From NCBI GenBank assembly GCA_024195265.1, contig JAJLRJ010000004.1:5609159-5673158 (forward strand): a DNA stretch of 64,000 nt, read 5' to 3'. The notes beneath the pieces are model-generated. The model made no database searches and had not been told where the DNA came from. It saw only the letters and a program-made list of their open reading frames with translations. The DNA is from Dendrophyllia cribrosa (taxonomy: Eukaryota > Cnidaria > Anthozoa > Scleractinia > Dendrophylliidae). This document shows, one piece after another, positions 43,976 to 55,190 of this stretch. Every line of letters starts with the position of its first letter. Positions within the stretch are counted from its first letter, which is position 1. The translations under genes and the position numbers were made by a program.

Positions 43976-44919
43976 GTGAAGGCTGGACTCAAAATCTGGC
44001 AAATGAACTTCACCAGCCGATAAGGAGAAGATTTCCAAAGAGAAGAGTCATTTCATATAGGATTGACAACATCTGGGCGGCTGATTTGGTTGAGATGGGG
44101 AAATTTTCAAAGTGGAACAAAGGAATAAGATATCTCCTGATGGTGATCGATGTTTTCTCAAAGTTCGGTTTCATTCGCCCCCTGAAAGACAAGCGAGGAC
44201 AAACAGTCGCCGATGCTTTCCAATCCATATTTGCGAAGGCACGAAAACCGAAGATGCTTTGGACAGACAAAGGAAGTGAATTTTTCAATGGAACTATGAA
44301 GGATCTCCTGAATAAGAATGGGATAAAATTATATACCACAGAGAACGAAGAAAAGTCATCTGTGGTTGAACGTTGGAACAAGACTATGAAGGAGAAACTC
44401 TTCCGGATGTTTTCTGCTAACAATAATACAATTTTCTTTGACAAACTGGACAGGTTAGTGGATCAATATAATAACACTTATCATTCAAGCATTAAGATGT
44501 CACCCGCAGAGGCGAGCAAACAGAAAAATGAAACAAAGGTTTTTGCTAATCTTTTCGGCGACATGATTTATGCTAAACACAACCCAGCAAAATTCAAAGT
44601 CGGCGACAAAGTCCGAATTTCAAAATACAAACGAAAGATATTCGACAAAGGTTTCACCCCGAACTGGACAGAGGAGATATTTGTCGTCGACGAGGTTTTG
44701 AACACAAACCCCGTGACATACAGGTTAGTCGATCTGTTGGGAGAAAAAATAACTGGATCATTTTACGAGGCGGAACTCCAAAGGACAACACAAAGCGTGT
44801 TTCGCATTGAAAAGGTTATTCGCCGCGATCAGAAGAAAAAGAAAGCCTTGGTTAAATGGAAAGGATATCCCGATAAATTCAATTCCTGGGTTCCACTGAG
44901 TGATGTGGAAAATCTCTGA
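43891..44919 (+). CDS. Retroviral-type integrase with chromodomain
   Basis: 342 aa. The rve core carries D65 (AADLVEM), D126 (WTDKGSEFF) and E160 (SSVVERWNK), a D,D(33)E triad. An SH3-like segment follows (FKVGDKVRISKYKRKIF, then FTPNWTEEIFVV), and a C-terminal chromodomain (FRIEKVIRR, then ALVKWKGYP and NSWVPLSDV), which could direct insertion to modified histones. The N-terminal HHCC zinc domain is absent, as in the short Polinton integrases. The ATG at 43891 lies within the PLA2 gene in another frame. No later ATG precedes D65 closely, so the true start is uncertain. Confidence 0.95.
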   Translation: MGTCFGKKHNQRKTKTWFGCPKKREKILSEGWTQNLANELHQPIRRRFPKRRVISYRIDNIWAADLVEMGKFSKWNKGIRYLLMVIDVFSKFGFIRPLKDKRGQTVADAFQSIFAKARKPKMLWTDKGSEFFNGTMKDLLNKNGIKLYTTENEEKSSVVERWNKTMKEKLFRMFSANNNTIFFDKLDRLVDQYNNTYHSSIKMSPAEASKQKNETKVFANLFGDMIYAKHNPAKFKVGDKVRISKYKRKIFDKGFTPNWTEEIFVVDEVLNTNPVTYRLVDLLGEKITGSFYEAELQRTTQSVFRIEKVIRRDQKKKKALVKWKGYPDKFNSWVPLSDVENL

Positions 44920-44971
44920 GACAGAATATAAATGTTGAACATTCATATTCATTCCAAAACACCGCTTCACT

Positions 44972-45250
44972 TCACTTTGCTTTGCTTTCTTTCAATTCCT
45001 GGTGGATTTCCCAGAGGAGACAACTTTGTTTTTGGAGATCATTTTTGAGAATCTTGTGTTCCTCTTGGAGGTTGACAAATGATTCAAAGAGGAGTTCTAT
45101 TGTGTCTTCCTCTTCTTCATTTTGCTCTGCTTCTTCCATCTCCGAATCAGAGACAATAAATTCCTTGTCAGATGTTGTTGGGGTTTCATTTTCGCTCCTT
45201 TCTTCCTCCTCTGAGCAAGTGAGGCAATCTTCATGGTCACTGGCTTCCAT
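44972..45250 (-). CDS. Acidic coiled-coil protein
   Basis: 92 aa. The first half is Glu/Ser/Asp-rich with a CLTC pair, and the second half is a predicted coiled coil (LLFESFVNLQEEHKILKNDL and onward). It overlaps the end of the VLTF3-like gene by 14 nt on the same strand, so the two are probably co-expressed. It converges with the integrase gene. No homologue recognised; a transcription or interaction partner role is only suggested by the overlap. Confidence 0.65.
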   Translation of the reverse strand: MEASDHEDCLTCSEEEERSENETPTTSDKEFIVSDSEMEEAEQNEEEEDTIELLFESFVNLQEEHKILKNDLQKQSCLLWEIHQELKESKAK

Positions 45251-45806
45251 TTTCTTTCCATTTGTTTTTTTTGAAGATTGTTTGGATTATTTTTTCCTGT
45301 TCTGCCCTTCTTGATGGAAGAATAAGCAGTTTGAAATCATCTTCATTTGGATTGAAACCATTCTTTTTCAGAAGGGAGAAAAGAACTTGATTGAAATTGA
45401 GAAACTTTTTTCGCTTGAGATGAAGATCATCATATTCAAGTGAGAAATATTTAAAATCATCAATGAGGAACTTTTCCAGATGCTCATAATCATTCCCATC
45501 GTGATTTGTGATGTGATTGAAAATTTCATGATCGTTACCATTGACTTTTTTCCATTTGGAAGCTTTAACAAACTCCCTGACTTTTTTTCTTGTGATTTCA
45601 TGGAGGGGAATTTGGGAGAGAATTTCTTTTTGATAAAACTCGAGATCTTCAAGTGGAATTTGATTCTTCCCCTGATTTTTACGGATGACATCTTTAAAAT
45701 GTTCAAGTCTGAGATTTTTGTGAGAATGCCATGTTGTTGTATATGTTTCTTGAATAATTTCAGGAGTGTCATCTATTTCCTCATCTTCATCTTCGGAATC
45801 AGACAT
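45237..45806 (-). CDS. VLTF3-like late transcription factor
   Basis: 189 aa from the ATG at 45806 (an upstream ATG at 45854 lies in the TIR). After an acidic start (SDSEDEDEEIDDTPEIIQET) comes LEHFKDVIRKNQGKNQIPLE, then a helical region with DHEIFNHITNHDGNDYEHLE and finally RKKFLNFNQVLFSLLKKNGF. This order resembles the C-terminal part of poxvirus/NCLDV late transcription factor VLTF3 and its Polinton homologues; the N-terminal zinc finger of larger forms is missing. It may drive late genes from the TAAAATG-type starts seen across this element. Similarity is judged by eye, so confidence is moderate. Confidence 0.6.
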   Translation of the reverse strand: MSDSEDEDEEIDDTPEIIQETYTTTWHSHKNLRLEHFKDVIRKNQGKNQIPLEDLEFYQKEILSQIPLHEITRKKVREFVKASKWKKVNGNDHEIFNHITNHDGNDYEHLEKFLIDDFKYFSLEYDDLHLKRKKFLNFNQVLFSLLKKNGFNPNEDDFKLLILPSRRAEQEKIIQTIFKKNKWKENGSQ

Positions 45807-45836
45807 TTTCTTTTCCAGAGAAACTTTTTCCCCAGC

Positions 45837-46441
45837 TGAAAACATATTTATCAACCAAATATTTTGGAAATGATTTTGTCAACCAGAAATCTGGTTGACA
45901 AATAAAAATCTGGAGAAAATCTTTTTTGAAAACTAAATTCAGAAAAACAAAAACAAAATTCATTTTTGAAATGGATTTCTCCAGATTTTGTTTTGTCAAC
46001 CTGGAAATGATTTTGTCAACCAAATATTCTCCCAGTTTTTTTGACACAGTAGTTGAATAAACGCGGGTCCCGGTGGAGCCGAAGGGCCCCTTATTGTGAA
46101 CGTTTTCAAAGTTATGTGGACTTAATGGAATAGTTGGAGTATGTTTTAATTTGGCAGAAATATGAAGTGGCTGTTTTACAATCAAGATAATATGTTTCTG
46201 ATAAATTATGACAGTAGATAACATTCAGAAATGCTGTGAAATGTTAGGAGAAAATGAGAAATGAGATTCTGACATATTTTTTTGACTTCTGAACGATTCG
46301 AACATAACAAGGCCAATCGAGGCATATGATTTTCTATTGTGTATAAGTTGGGAGTAAGTTATTTACGCTTGAAAGTAACGGGCCCGAGGATGCACCGGGA
46401 CCCGCGTTTATTCAACTACTTAAGAGACAGCTAGCAGTCTA
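45837..46441. repeat. Polinton right terminal inverted repeat
   Basis: Inverted match to 27723-28405. It lacks the 80-bp hairpin of the left copy. It contains TGTCAACC/GGTTGACAAA-type motifs near 45848, 45878, 45892, 46003 and 46017. Confidence 0.9.
46048..46420. repeat. 373-bp module with its own inverted ends, right TIR
   Basis: Inverted copy of 27818-28190 with identical length. It starts AGTAGTTGAATAAACGCGGG and ends with its complement. Confidence 0.85.
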
Positions 46442-47002
46442 TATTATTATGGGTCAATATAATTTTCGTGGGTGCGCACAGAGAAGAGTGCCCCCCAGAA
46501 GTTGCTGTTCATCGCAAACCTCTGAACTTTTACAATGTCTGGTTTGAAGGCAAAACTGGAGTTAAAAGCCATGATTTTATTTTCAGATCTAACACCTTGG
46601 TGAAAAATCAATTTCCATATGATAGGATATGTTATAACATCCCTCAACCTTGTTGATCAAAGTTCATTTGAGACCTGCACATCTCTTGCTTCATTTCCTT
46701 GTGCTATAACCTGACCTCCAGTTAAATCTGGTGGATTATAGTATTAGTTAGAGTTAGAGTTCGAAAAATGTAACTCACTTTCTTAGTTTTCCAGGATATA
46801 CACCTTATTTTAATGAGTCTATTGAATTTTTTAATTACGGTATATTAGCTGTTCTTCAAATGCTAGAACTTTTGCCAGTTCACTACCCCATGTATAAAAA
46901 AAATGTTGTTGCATGCAAATAATCACTGAACTCCAGACAGTGGAATTGTTGGAAGCAAAAGGGTTTGAGGTGGGACAAAAAATCATAAGGTCTTACTTAT
47001 AC

Positions 47003-47247
47003 CTCATTCACACCAATGCTTAAGCATGTTTAAATGTTGTTTAGTTTAAAACAGGTTTAGAAACATACATACTAAATTACTGAAATATTTGGAGTGAAAT
47101 CTTTACTAAAATCAACTCAATGACTTTTATTATCATTCCAGGTAGTTAGAGTCATACATTTAAAAACGTTCGAGATGGAGGCTAAAACAGTTAAACTAAA
47201 CAACATTTAAACATGTTCAACCATTCGTGTGAATGGGGCTTTAGATT
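47003..47247. repeat. MITE with CATTCACACCAATG ends
   Basis: Inverted ends CATTCACACCAATGCTTAAG and complement, with TTTAAATGTTGTTTAGTTTAA inside each arm. 245 bp, non-coding. Confidence 0.7.
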
Positions 47248-47333
47248 AATCTATCACTTTCAGGGGTTCTGTCCTGGTGTACCGGTACACAAGGACAAAA
47301 AATTAAACACAGACACAATACAAAGGGAATATA

Positions 47334-47828
47334 CAGTAAAAATCCGCGTGTAAGAACCTTGTGGTTTAAGAACCTGCTGACAGAAATCCATGTTAGTACC
47401 CAAAAGTATAAGAACCTGTTTTACCAAAATAGATCAAGCAGGAACCTCCTTATATGTGGGTTACAGTTAAATTATGATAAACATTTTAACCAAGGAGTTT
47501 GACTTTTGAGATTTCAAAATTATATTACAAGAAAATATTTTATTTTATTTTTCAACTCTTGTTGTAGAGATAAGACTGCATATACATTCTGTCATCAGTT
47601 TTGTTAGGCTTATTTATCATAATACAGATGTCACGAATAAATACTGTATATTTAAGGAACAAACCCAAGTTTATTTATTTTTCTGGTAATCTACAACTTA
47701 ACTGTATATCTCCTTCATAGAAATTAAGAACCTGCTAAGCCTAAATTGCCAATACTACCATAAAATACAAGAACCTATTTTGCCAGACTTAAAAAATGTA
47801 GGTTCTATAGCTACAGGGGTTTTTACTG
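47334..47828. mobile_element. Non-autonomous pogo/mariner-like element with TA duplication
   Basis: The ends CAGTAAAAATCC and complement of CAGTAAAAACCCC are flanked by TA. TAAGAACC / AAGAACCT motifs recur internally. No transposase. It lies inside an older inverted repeat (GTTCTGTCCTGGTGTAC at 47,270 and its complement at 47,855-47,872), so it is a nested insertion. Confidence 0.7.
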
Positions 47829-48851
47829 TAATTGTGAAATCCCTTGTAAACTCGTACACCAGGACAGAACTCCATCAGAAAAAAGCAAACAAACGGAAAG
47901 ACAAATTCGAAAAACCAGAGATTTTACTTATAAATGAAAGCTTGTGCCGAAACGGAATCAACGAAAACAACAAAACAAAAATGCTTAACCTCACCATAAA
48001 CTACATGTGTGTAAACCGGCCAAGTGATAAAACTGCGTACTCGCGACAAATTACTCAAAAAATTACTCTCTGCAAACGTCAGAAAAAAAAATACAGAGCA
48101 GCTCACTTGCTTATTTCTTTCCAAAGCATTCTTTTTTCAAACAATATGAAAATGAAATAAACAGGCGCAAACTTGTTAGCGTGCTTACCTATATTTTTCG
48201 AAGTGGAGACTACCTGAGACTACGTACGTAGTGCCATTAGCACTAAGTGCACGACAAACTAAGAGTTCTAGCGCAAGAATGGCTTTTCTCTACCCTCGAT
48301 GTGTTTCCCAATTCACAGACATTGAGAAGACAAGAAAAAAGGCACGATTAAACGAGCATTTTTGTCCATAATCTTCGATTCCTCTCACTTGTCCGCCATT
48401 TTGAATGTTTTGAAAAAGACCATCGCCATGGTGATCATGTTATGGTTGGTGACGTAGACCATTGTCTAAAGCGGCTTCTGAGTATCCCTTAATTAGTAGC
48501 AAACCGCGAAAAAATTCAGAGAAATAACGACTTTACTTCTTCGCTAAACACAGCGAAAGATTCAACTAAGTGTTTACCGAGCTGACGGCTGTGTAGCCGC
48601 GCGAAAAACAAAGCCTCGCTTTGGTTTCAAAATTGCTAAGATCCCGGATGTTGTGTGGCGTCATACGCGCATGTTTTGCGATGTTATACGCGGCCGCGAG
48701 CTAACCCTGCGCGACGGACGCACAGGACCGACGCGCCCGCGAAGCATTCCGCTAGCCATGACCATGAAAAATGACGGGAATAGGTCAGTTCTATACGTAT
48801 GGGGCTCCTCAGCGGGCCTTTGGCCCGCGAGAGCTCCGCTATAATACCACT

Positions 48852-49157
48852 CTAGTTAGTTGGCTCCATCTTAAATGCTAAAATGCTTGTAATAGAGCGA
48901 ATGGGTGTAGGCAGATTATTCCAAACTTTTGGCGCGGCCGAATGAAATGCTCTATTACCAGGCATAGGATAGGATTTTCCACAAGGTGGCAAGAGTGTTG
49001 GAGCATACGCGTGATATAGCCTGTTCCAAGCGTTCAGATAGTGGGGAATACTGGGAGACTGGGGAGAGGAGGCGAGGGAACGCCTGTAAACAAACTTAAC
49101 AAAAGGTTGTTCCGGTATACCCTCTGATTGGTCAATTATGACACTTTCTGTTAACAC
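48852..49157 (-). pseudogene. LINE C-terminal fragment
   Basis: The - strand frame ends with the signature AFHSAAPKVWNNLPTPIRS followed by a FK motif, the usual C-terminus after the reverse transcriptase in CR1/L2-type LINEs. Preceding it is HYLNAWNRLYHAYAPTLLPP. Only the last ~100 residues remain. Confidence 0.65.
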
Positions 49158-49324
49158 TCGAGCGCTGACACAGGGTGAAATAAGGCGTTTCCGTCTCCGT
49201 TTTGATAACGGTTACTTAACGGAAACGTGAATTTCCGTAAGCGGAAATTTAACTATCCGTTGCGGGAAACACGAGTATACGTTACGTTTCAGTCGGTCGC
49301 TGCGGAGTCGCGGAAACGCATCAC

Positions 49325-50660
49325 TTAAACTCATGTATCCGCAAGGTTTACTTCTTGCGTAACTCCCATTAACCGTCATGTTTACGCACCTCGTAAATTC
49401 GGCGGAAACACAATTATCCGTAGGGTTTCCTAAATGTGGAAATGCGGAAACTTTGAGAATTTGCAATTAACCGTCATGTTTACGCACCTCGTAAATATCG
49501 GTGGACACACAATTATCCATAGGGTTTCCTAAATGTGGAAGTGCGGAAACTTTGAGAATTCGCTATTAACTGTCATGTTTCGCACCTCGTAAATTCGGTG
49601 GACACACAAGCCCCATTTACACGCGCAAAAAAATCGGCACGGCACCCCCAAATTTCGGTACCGTGCCCAAACTATTTAAGCACGGCACTCCCAGTTTACA
49701 CGAACAAAATAGTGGAATTTCTCTCAAATGGGCACGGTACCTACTTCTGTATTGGCACCCCTAACATTCGCCTGTATTTCCCCGGGAAATGGCGGGAAAT
49801 GATATCATTGTCACTGTTTAACGATTATTGATTAGAAATCGGCGCCTAGAACAACAAGAAGGACATCAACGTTACGAAAGACATCTGAAAGGAATGTATC
49901 GTCTGTATTGTGACGTTTCTTATAATATACTCTGCAAAATATACAGTTTCTGATTGGCCAATAACGAATGCATAATTAGATTGTAGAGTGCAAATCTAGG
50001 TTGTAAAGTACAATAAGAAAGCTGCAAATCTGTTGCACTTACTTTAAAAGTTTGGAACTTCAAGCTTAAATATTTCTTTAAATGATGTGATCAATTTTTA
50101 GATTTCAGGCATGGTTTACCTGTCAAAAGATTGTTATTGATTGGTTAAAAATAATGGAAACCATTGCAGCGTTTCATTTCAAAATTTCAAAACATCACTC
50201 GTGCCCATAAATTATGAAATGCACAAGTAGTTCATACGATTTCCTATATGTATCGTATGGGTTTGTCTGTATCGTCCGCCATTTTGAAATTACAATGGTT
50301 GCTACGCATGCGTGACGGCTTAAAATTCGTTCAAAATTATTAGAAATCGAACAGTTTTTGGCACGGTGCCTTCTTTTACCCGTGCCGAGACTACCTCCAG
50401 GAGGTAGTCTCGGCACCCCTAAAATTTTGGGCACCAGTGCCACATTGTGTTTGGGTCCGACACGTTTACACGTAGATAATTGAGAGTGCCGTGCCCAAAA
50501 ATCATTAGTACCGTGCCGAATATTTAGGGTGCCGTGCCGAATTTTTAGCCCGTGTAAATGGGGTTACAATTATCCATAGGGTTTCCTTAATGTGGAAACT
50601 TGAAGAATTCGCAAACCGCACTCTAAAACACGGCGGACACACAATTAACATTATTGTGTC
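49325..50660. repeat. About 118-bp tandem repeat, third copy split by a MITE
   Basis: Units contain AACCGTCATGTTTACGCACC, then CACAATTATCCGTAGGGTTT, and end with CGGAAACTTTGAGAATT. The third unit is interrupted at 49,612 and resumes at about 50,568. Confidence 0.75.
49612..50565. mobile_element. 954-bp non-autonomous element with CCCCATTTACACG ends
   Basis: The ends CCCCATTTACACGCGCAAAA and the complement of CCCCATTTACACGGGCTAAA match over about 40 bp, with GGCACGGCACC motifs repeated inside. The end sequence resembles other vertebrate/cnidarian Harbinger-like families. Target duplication unclear. Confidence 0.7.
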
Positions 50661-52297
50661 GTGAATGAAATATAAAGTTGAAAATGGTTTGAGATCGGAT
50701 AATCGTTTCCTCTTACGTTGCAGACAATTAAACTAGCACTTTTGAAATGTGGACGTTCATCGAGAATACCGCGCGATCGGTTCATGCTTCTTGGGCAACA
50801 CAAAAATGCATGAACAGAAATTTGTAACGTGGATAGACACAGTTGCAATCGAGTTTATTGCGCTGTGAAACTTCTTCAGACCTACAACACCTTCATTGAG
50901 AGTGGATTTCGTTTTATTTCCACCATTAAAGAGAAAGTTATCACAATATATGATAATTTCAAAATATGGTATATTTTTCTTAAACTCTGACGTAAAATAA
51001 TGTCATAATATAATTCTTTAAATTTTCATATAAATATACTTTTTCATTTACACTTGATTAGGAAATATTTCACAACAAATAAATATAATTTTCAATAAAA
51101 AAAGTGGTTTTATCCCTTATAATTTAAAATGTTGGGTTCCCAGCAACAGAAAACATCAAAATACAATTTGCAATTGGTAATGATGCAATGTTCTTATAGC
51201 AATAAATGCTATCAGCTTTATAATTAAAAGCAGTGTGAATTTAGCGGAATTTCGCGGAATCCGCGCTAATTGAATCTCTGTGAATTGGACTCAATTATGA
51301 TAACTTTGTTTTTAACTCAAAGTCACTCGCGCTTTTGTTCTGTAACGAGACGTAGCTGTAATTAGTTGGTCAGACTGCATTCTCAAATCATTTACACATG
51401 CGACTATTAGCCATTGGAGGAAACGTGTTTGGTCACTACGTGAACTTTGCTTTTTTGATACACAATGAAAACCCAGAGGAAGATCGCTAGTGATGTGGGT
51501 CGGATACCTAAATTAAAACACTGGTCGTGACTAGTAGTTTTTCTATGTGCTCGAGTTGGGCACACAAATTCAAGCATGCAAACAAGATGCACATTAAAAG
51601 AAACAACAATCAGATGCAACTTAATCATTCACTTTCTGACACTGAAATCATTAAATTACATTGATTGTTTGATATAACGGCCTTTCACGTCGAATGTCCT
51701 TCATTCGGAACAAACTAATATCCACATTGCAAGCAAAGACTCTGACGGTGAATTGTTTGAACCACGCACGCATCCCGATTTGAGTACATCAATTTTGTTT
51801 CGCACGCTGCTGGCAGATGATTAACAATATCAGTGGCCAACGTCTCTTTGCACCTACGTCTCCGATTTGACCGTACGGACAAAGAAACCTCAGTTTACTC
51901 GGCCAAAACCAGATAGTAGATTTTTCCGTAGTAAACCATCCGTTCAACGAGGAAAATTGCTTCAATGTGTACCGAACAGAAGTGAACTGGAAAAAGGACG
52001 CCAATGCAAATCGAGGCTAACTTGATCAACAACGTTTGAAAAACACGAAAACATATTGTATCGCAAAAACCGATCGATTATGCCCGATTGCCCTAACCAA
52101 GTTAAAAACTCCTGCTTCCTCGAATTCATCATCAGGGTTTTCCGCACTGGAAAGCGCCGAGGCTCGTGCATTTCTCACTTTTCTCGTGTTTGGCAATCCT
52201 CATGTTAAATGATTTTCAAGTCCAGAAATTGATTTCAGTTGAAATCGCATATTCCACTTCCGCAGATCTTCCGCTAAATCGGAAAACCCTAATAGGA

Positions 52298-52597
52298 ATT
52301 TGAAAGGGACGTGTTCACGGCTTTGCGCATGTCTCAGCATCACATACATGTATTTCCTTTTTGCCAAATCGCTTTTTAACCTGTCAAGTTTGCACGTGGC
52401 ATCAATTTCCGACTTTTGAATCGAGTCTTGTTTTTAATCCGTAGAGCGGATCATTGAAACGATCAATAAAATTAAATTTGCAATCATATACTTCATCGAT
52501 TATTTAAATTTTGCACAGGGACAATGCAAAAACAAAAACAACAACAACAAAAAACTAACGCATGCGGAAAACCGTGAACATGTTTCTTTAAGAGGCA
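52298..52597. repeat. MITE-like inverted repeat
   Basis: TTTGAAAGGGACGTGTTCAC, then GGCTTTGCGCATG, at the left; the right end is the complement of CTTAAAGAAACATGTTCACG, then GTTTTCCGCATGCG. Arms of about 33 bp with some mismatches. Confidence 0.6.
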
Positions 52598-52639
52598 CTT
52601 TATCATCATTACTATGAAATATCAATAAATATTAACTTT

Positions 52640-54110
52640 CAGACAGTCATCCTCCCCAAGAGGGACAGTTCCTTGTTAAAAGACGAAAATTTTATATCTG
52701 AACTCTCGGACAAAATTCCTGAATTCAAAGCAAAGCATAGCTATCTAGATAACAAAGGTCTTTACTGGGATATGATCAAGATGGAAGTAAGAGGTTTTTG
52801 TGTTCAATATTCAAAGCGAATGAATAAAAAACGAAGAAATAGGGAAAAAGATTTACAAAAACAAATCGACCGTTTAATGAACGAGTTAAAAAATAATAGA
52901 TCCAAGCAAAATATTTCACAGCTCTATTGCCTCCAATCAGAACTGAATAAGATTATTGAATACAAAACAAAAGGCGCTATTATCAGGAGTAGGACACGCT
53001 GGCACGAGGAAGGTGAAAAGAACACCAAGTATTTTTTAAACTTAGAAAAACGGCAATACTCTAAGGGCCTATTTACATGAAAGAAGGGTGCCCCTACTAG
53101 GTAGGGATACTCTACCTGGTAGGGTTGAAGAAAGCTCCGTTTCACATGCATTGTTTTCAACAGTGTAGGGGCACCCTACCTAGTAGGGTCAGAAGTCAGC
53201 GCCAGTTCACATGAGAAATGTTATCCGCAGCTGGGAGGGCTAACTCAAGGGGGTGGTTGCTAAGCAAGATGGCGGGAAGACACGTTGTAGCGGTAAATGC
53301 GATCGTCCTTTCTTTGGCGTGTCTAGCGGCAGCTTTCCAGTTATGTGGTTTAATGTTTACTTATTTAATCCGTGAAAGACGTCGGCTGCAGAGAATTGGC
53401 CTACAAGCAGCAAATCAATACGATATTGCTGTAGCTCGCTTGAGGCACGTGCGAAGGAGACAAGTTTGTCGAGGGAGAATATGGCGACGATCTGATAAAA
53501 AAAAAACTCGACCAAAAAAAAACTCGCCTGGTTTATACCCACGAGAAGCCATGCTCGATTATAAATTGTCACGCGCTTGCGCGACAGTAACACGAGAACA
53601 CACAAACATAACCCTAACCCCTAGGGACAACCCTATCTTGACCTTTCACATGGGTTTTTCTGAACAAAACCTGGCCCTACTAGGTAGGGTTTCCCTACCC
53701 AAGAGGTAGGGAAACCCTACCCCTAGGGGCGCCCTACCACGCATGTAAAAGAAACCGTGTAATACAAAGGAGAAGGGAAACTCTACTAGGTAGGGAAACC
53801 CTACTACGTAGGGGCACCCTCCCTCATGTAAACAGGCCCTAAAACACATATCACAAAACTCAAATGTAATGGCAGAGGAGAAATTACCGATCCCGATGAA
53901 ATATTGAATGCACAGAAATCATTTTATTCCACTTTATATACTGCTCCCCCTTGTAGTGCAACGGAAGATACATTTCAAGAATTCTTTGGAGACACCAATT
54001 TGCCAAAACTCGATCAAATTGAACAAGATAAGTTAGAAGGTCTTCTCCTCAAAGAGGAATGTTATACTGTTCTGAAACCAAATGTGCGAAAGGGAAGTGT
54101 CCAGGAAGCG
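52640..54110 (+). pseudogene. LINE ORF2 segment (pre-RT region), split by an insertion
   Basis: The frame from 52640 reads a helical basic region between endonuclease and RT of an L1-like LINE (KMEVRGFCVQYSKRMNKKRR and later GAIIRSRTRWHEEGEKNTKY, FLNLEKR). It stops at an insertion at 53065 and resumes in frame at 53843 (HITKLKC, then DPDEILNAQKSFYSTLY), reaching the start of RT (CPGSDGLSVEFY) after a frameshift near 54,090. The rest of the RT is missing. Confidence 0.75.
53065..53839. mobile_element. PIF/Harbinger-like element, 775 bp, TAA duplication
   Basis: The ends GGGCCTATTTACATGAAAGA and the complement of GGGCCTGTTTACATGAGGGA are flanked by TAA (53062-53064 and 53840-53842). Deleting element plus one TAA restores the LINE frame. 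CCTACTAGGTAGGG motifs are stacked in the sub-terminal regions. An internal + frame at about 53,270-53,500 (hydrophobic helix, then Arg-rich RRRQVCRGRIWRR) might be a remnant of a transposase N-terminus, but this is not firm. Confidence 0.8.
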
Positions 54111-54829
54111 ATGGCCTCTCTGTCGAATTTTATTTACATGATGAGAAAGGCGATATGGCGGAGGAAAGACAGCTGTCATCGAGTCACGCTGAGATCGAAA
54201 TCGTTGTAAACAACGTACTCAAAGACTTCCGAATATCGTATCTCTTCGCGATGCGATCGAAGAACAGGAAGATTCTTGAATAATCTTGTTTCCTCGCCTC
54301 CCTGCATTTTTTTCGCCATCGCGTCGTTAATGGGGGCCACTCCAAGCGAATTTTGGTCCTCATCAGAGCTTGCAAGAGCGAGAGAACGTCGCGATTTTAC
54401 AGTTGTTATCGTTTCTCTGGCGCTGTCAGCCGTCGGCGCACGCTTCGCTGAGAGAGTATGTCCTGTCGGCGACCTTGTGTAGGTTTGTCGCTTCCCCGCT
54501 CTCTGCGATTCACCAGTTTCCCCCGAAAATAATTTAGAAATGTTGGCATGAGTTTTTGCCAATGTTCAGCAGCTAACATAATGTTCACTTTTATCCAGTT
54601 CGTGGCCTAACGAGCGAGCAATGGCCAACACCAAACTCTCCGCTCCAGAATATCCAACAATATCCTTATTTTTAACTACACTAAAAAGGGACAGGCGGAA
54701 CTTTGGTTCCTGAACATTTCACATTTTTTTCCGGCAAAACCTACACGTTGAAGGGTGGACTGGCAATTCGTTTGCAGAAGAACGTACACAACGATCAGTC
54801 ATCGAAACGCAGTGCGGTGAAACGCGTAC

Positions 54830-55190
54830 TATCAAATCTAACCTTACCTGTGACACCAAAAATTTAATCTACATGATTCAATGTAACCGCTGTAATTTAC
54901 AATATATTGGGGAGACTAAACGACGCTTAAAAGACAGATTTAATGAACACCGCCGAACTAAAGATAATCCTAACACCAAGTCTAAACCTACTACACAGTG
55001 ACTACAGCCGCTAAACATTTTCTCTCCTCTCCTAATCACACTGCTAAGGACATACAACTAATCCCCATTGAAAAAATGTTCTCTAACCGAGACTCAATAC
55101 GTAAGGTAGACTTACCACAGGTCGACTGCGAAACCCCCCGAGAGCGCGAGCAAGTCGCCAAAAGCGAGCGACGAAGTCGCGAGTCGACTT
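54830..55190 (+). pseudogene. Penelope-like GIY-YIG fragment
   Basis: The frame reads LTCDTKNLIYMIQCNRC, then LQYIGETKRRLKDRFNEHRR, the GIY-YIG endonuclease N-terminus with its preceding Cys pair. It is frameshifted near 55,000, and the continuation AAKHFLSS...NRDSIRK is read in another frame. Degenerate copy of the same superfamily as 4949-5341 but a different family. Confidence 0.7.

Larger units (their letters stand above)
27723..46441. mobile_element. Polinton/Maverick (adintovirus-like) element, 18.7 kb
   Basis: The ends share TAGACTGCTAGC, flanked by a direct TATTAT at 27717-27722 and 46442-46447, which is the 6-bp target duplication expected for Polintons (the flank is AT-rich, so chance is possible). 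Terminal inverted repeats of 600-680 bp enclose about 20 tightly packed frames. These include the four Polinton hallmarks (protein-primed PolB, retroviral-type integrase, FtsK/A32-like ATPase, adenain-like protease), double and single jelly-roll capsid proteins, and accessory genes. Such elements can replicate through PolB, integrate through the integrase and in principle form virions. Most genes are intact. Breaks at about 33.1 kb and 40.2 kb suggest this copy may not be fully competent. Confidence 0.95.

Noticed and set aside
46468..46656. 62-codon host exon interrupted by the Polinton
   Set aside because: No recognisable domain or splice sites, and no matching partial exon on the left flank.
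53218..53709. 163-codon gene within the Harbinger-like element
   Set aside because: It overlaps tandem motifs, has no clear homology and could at most be a transposase remnant; mentioned only in the element entry.
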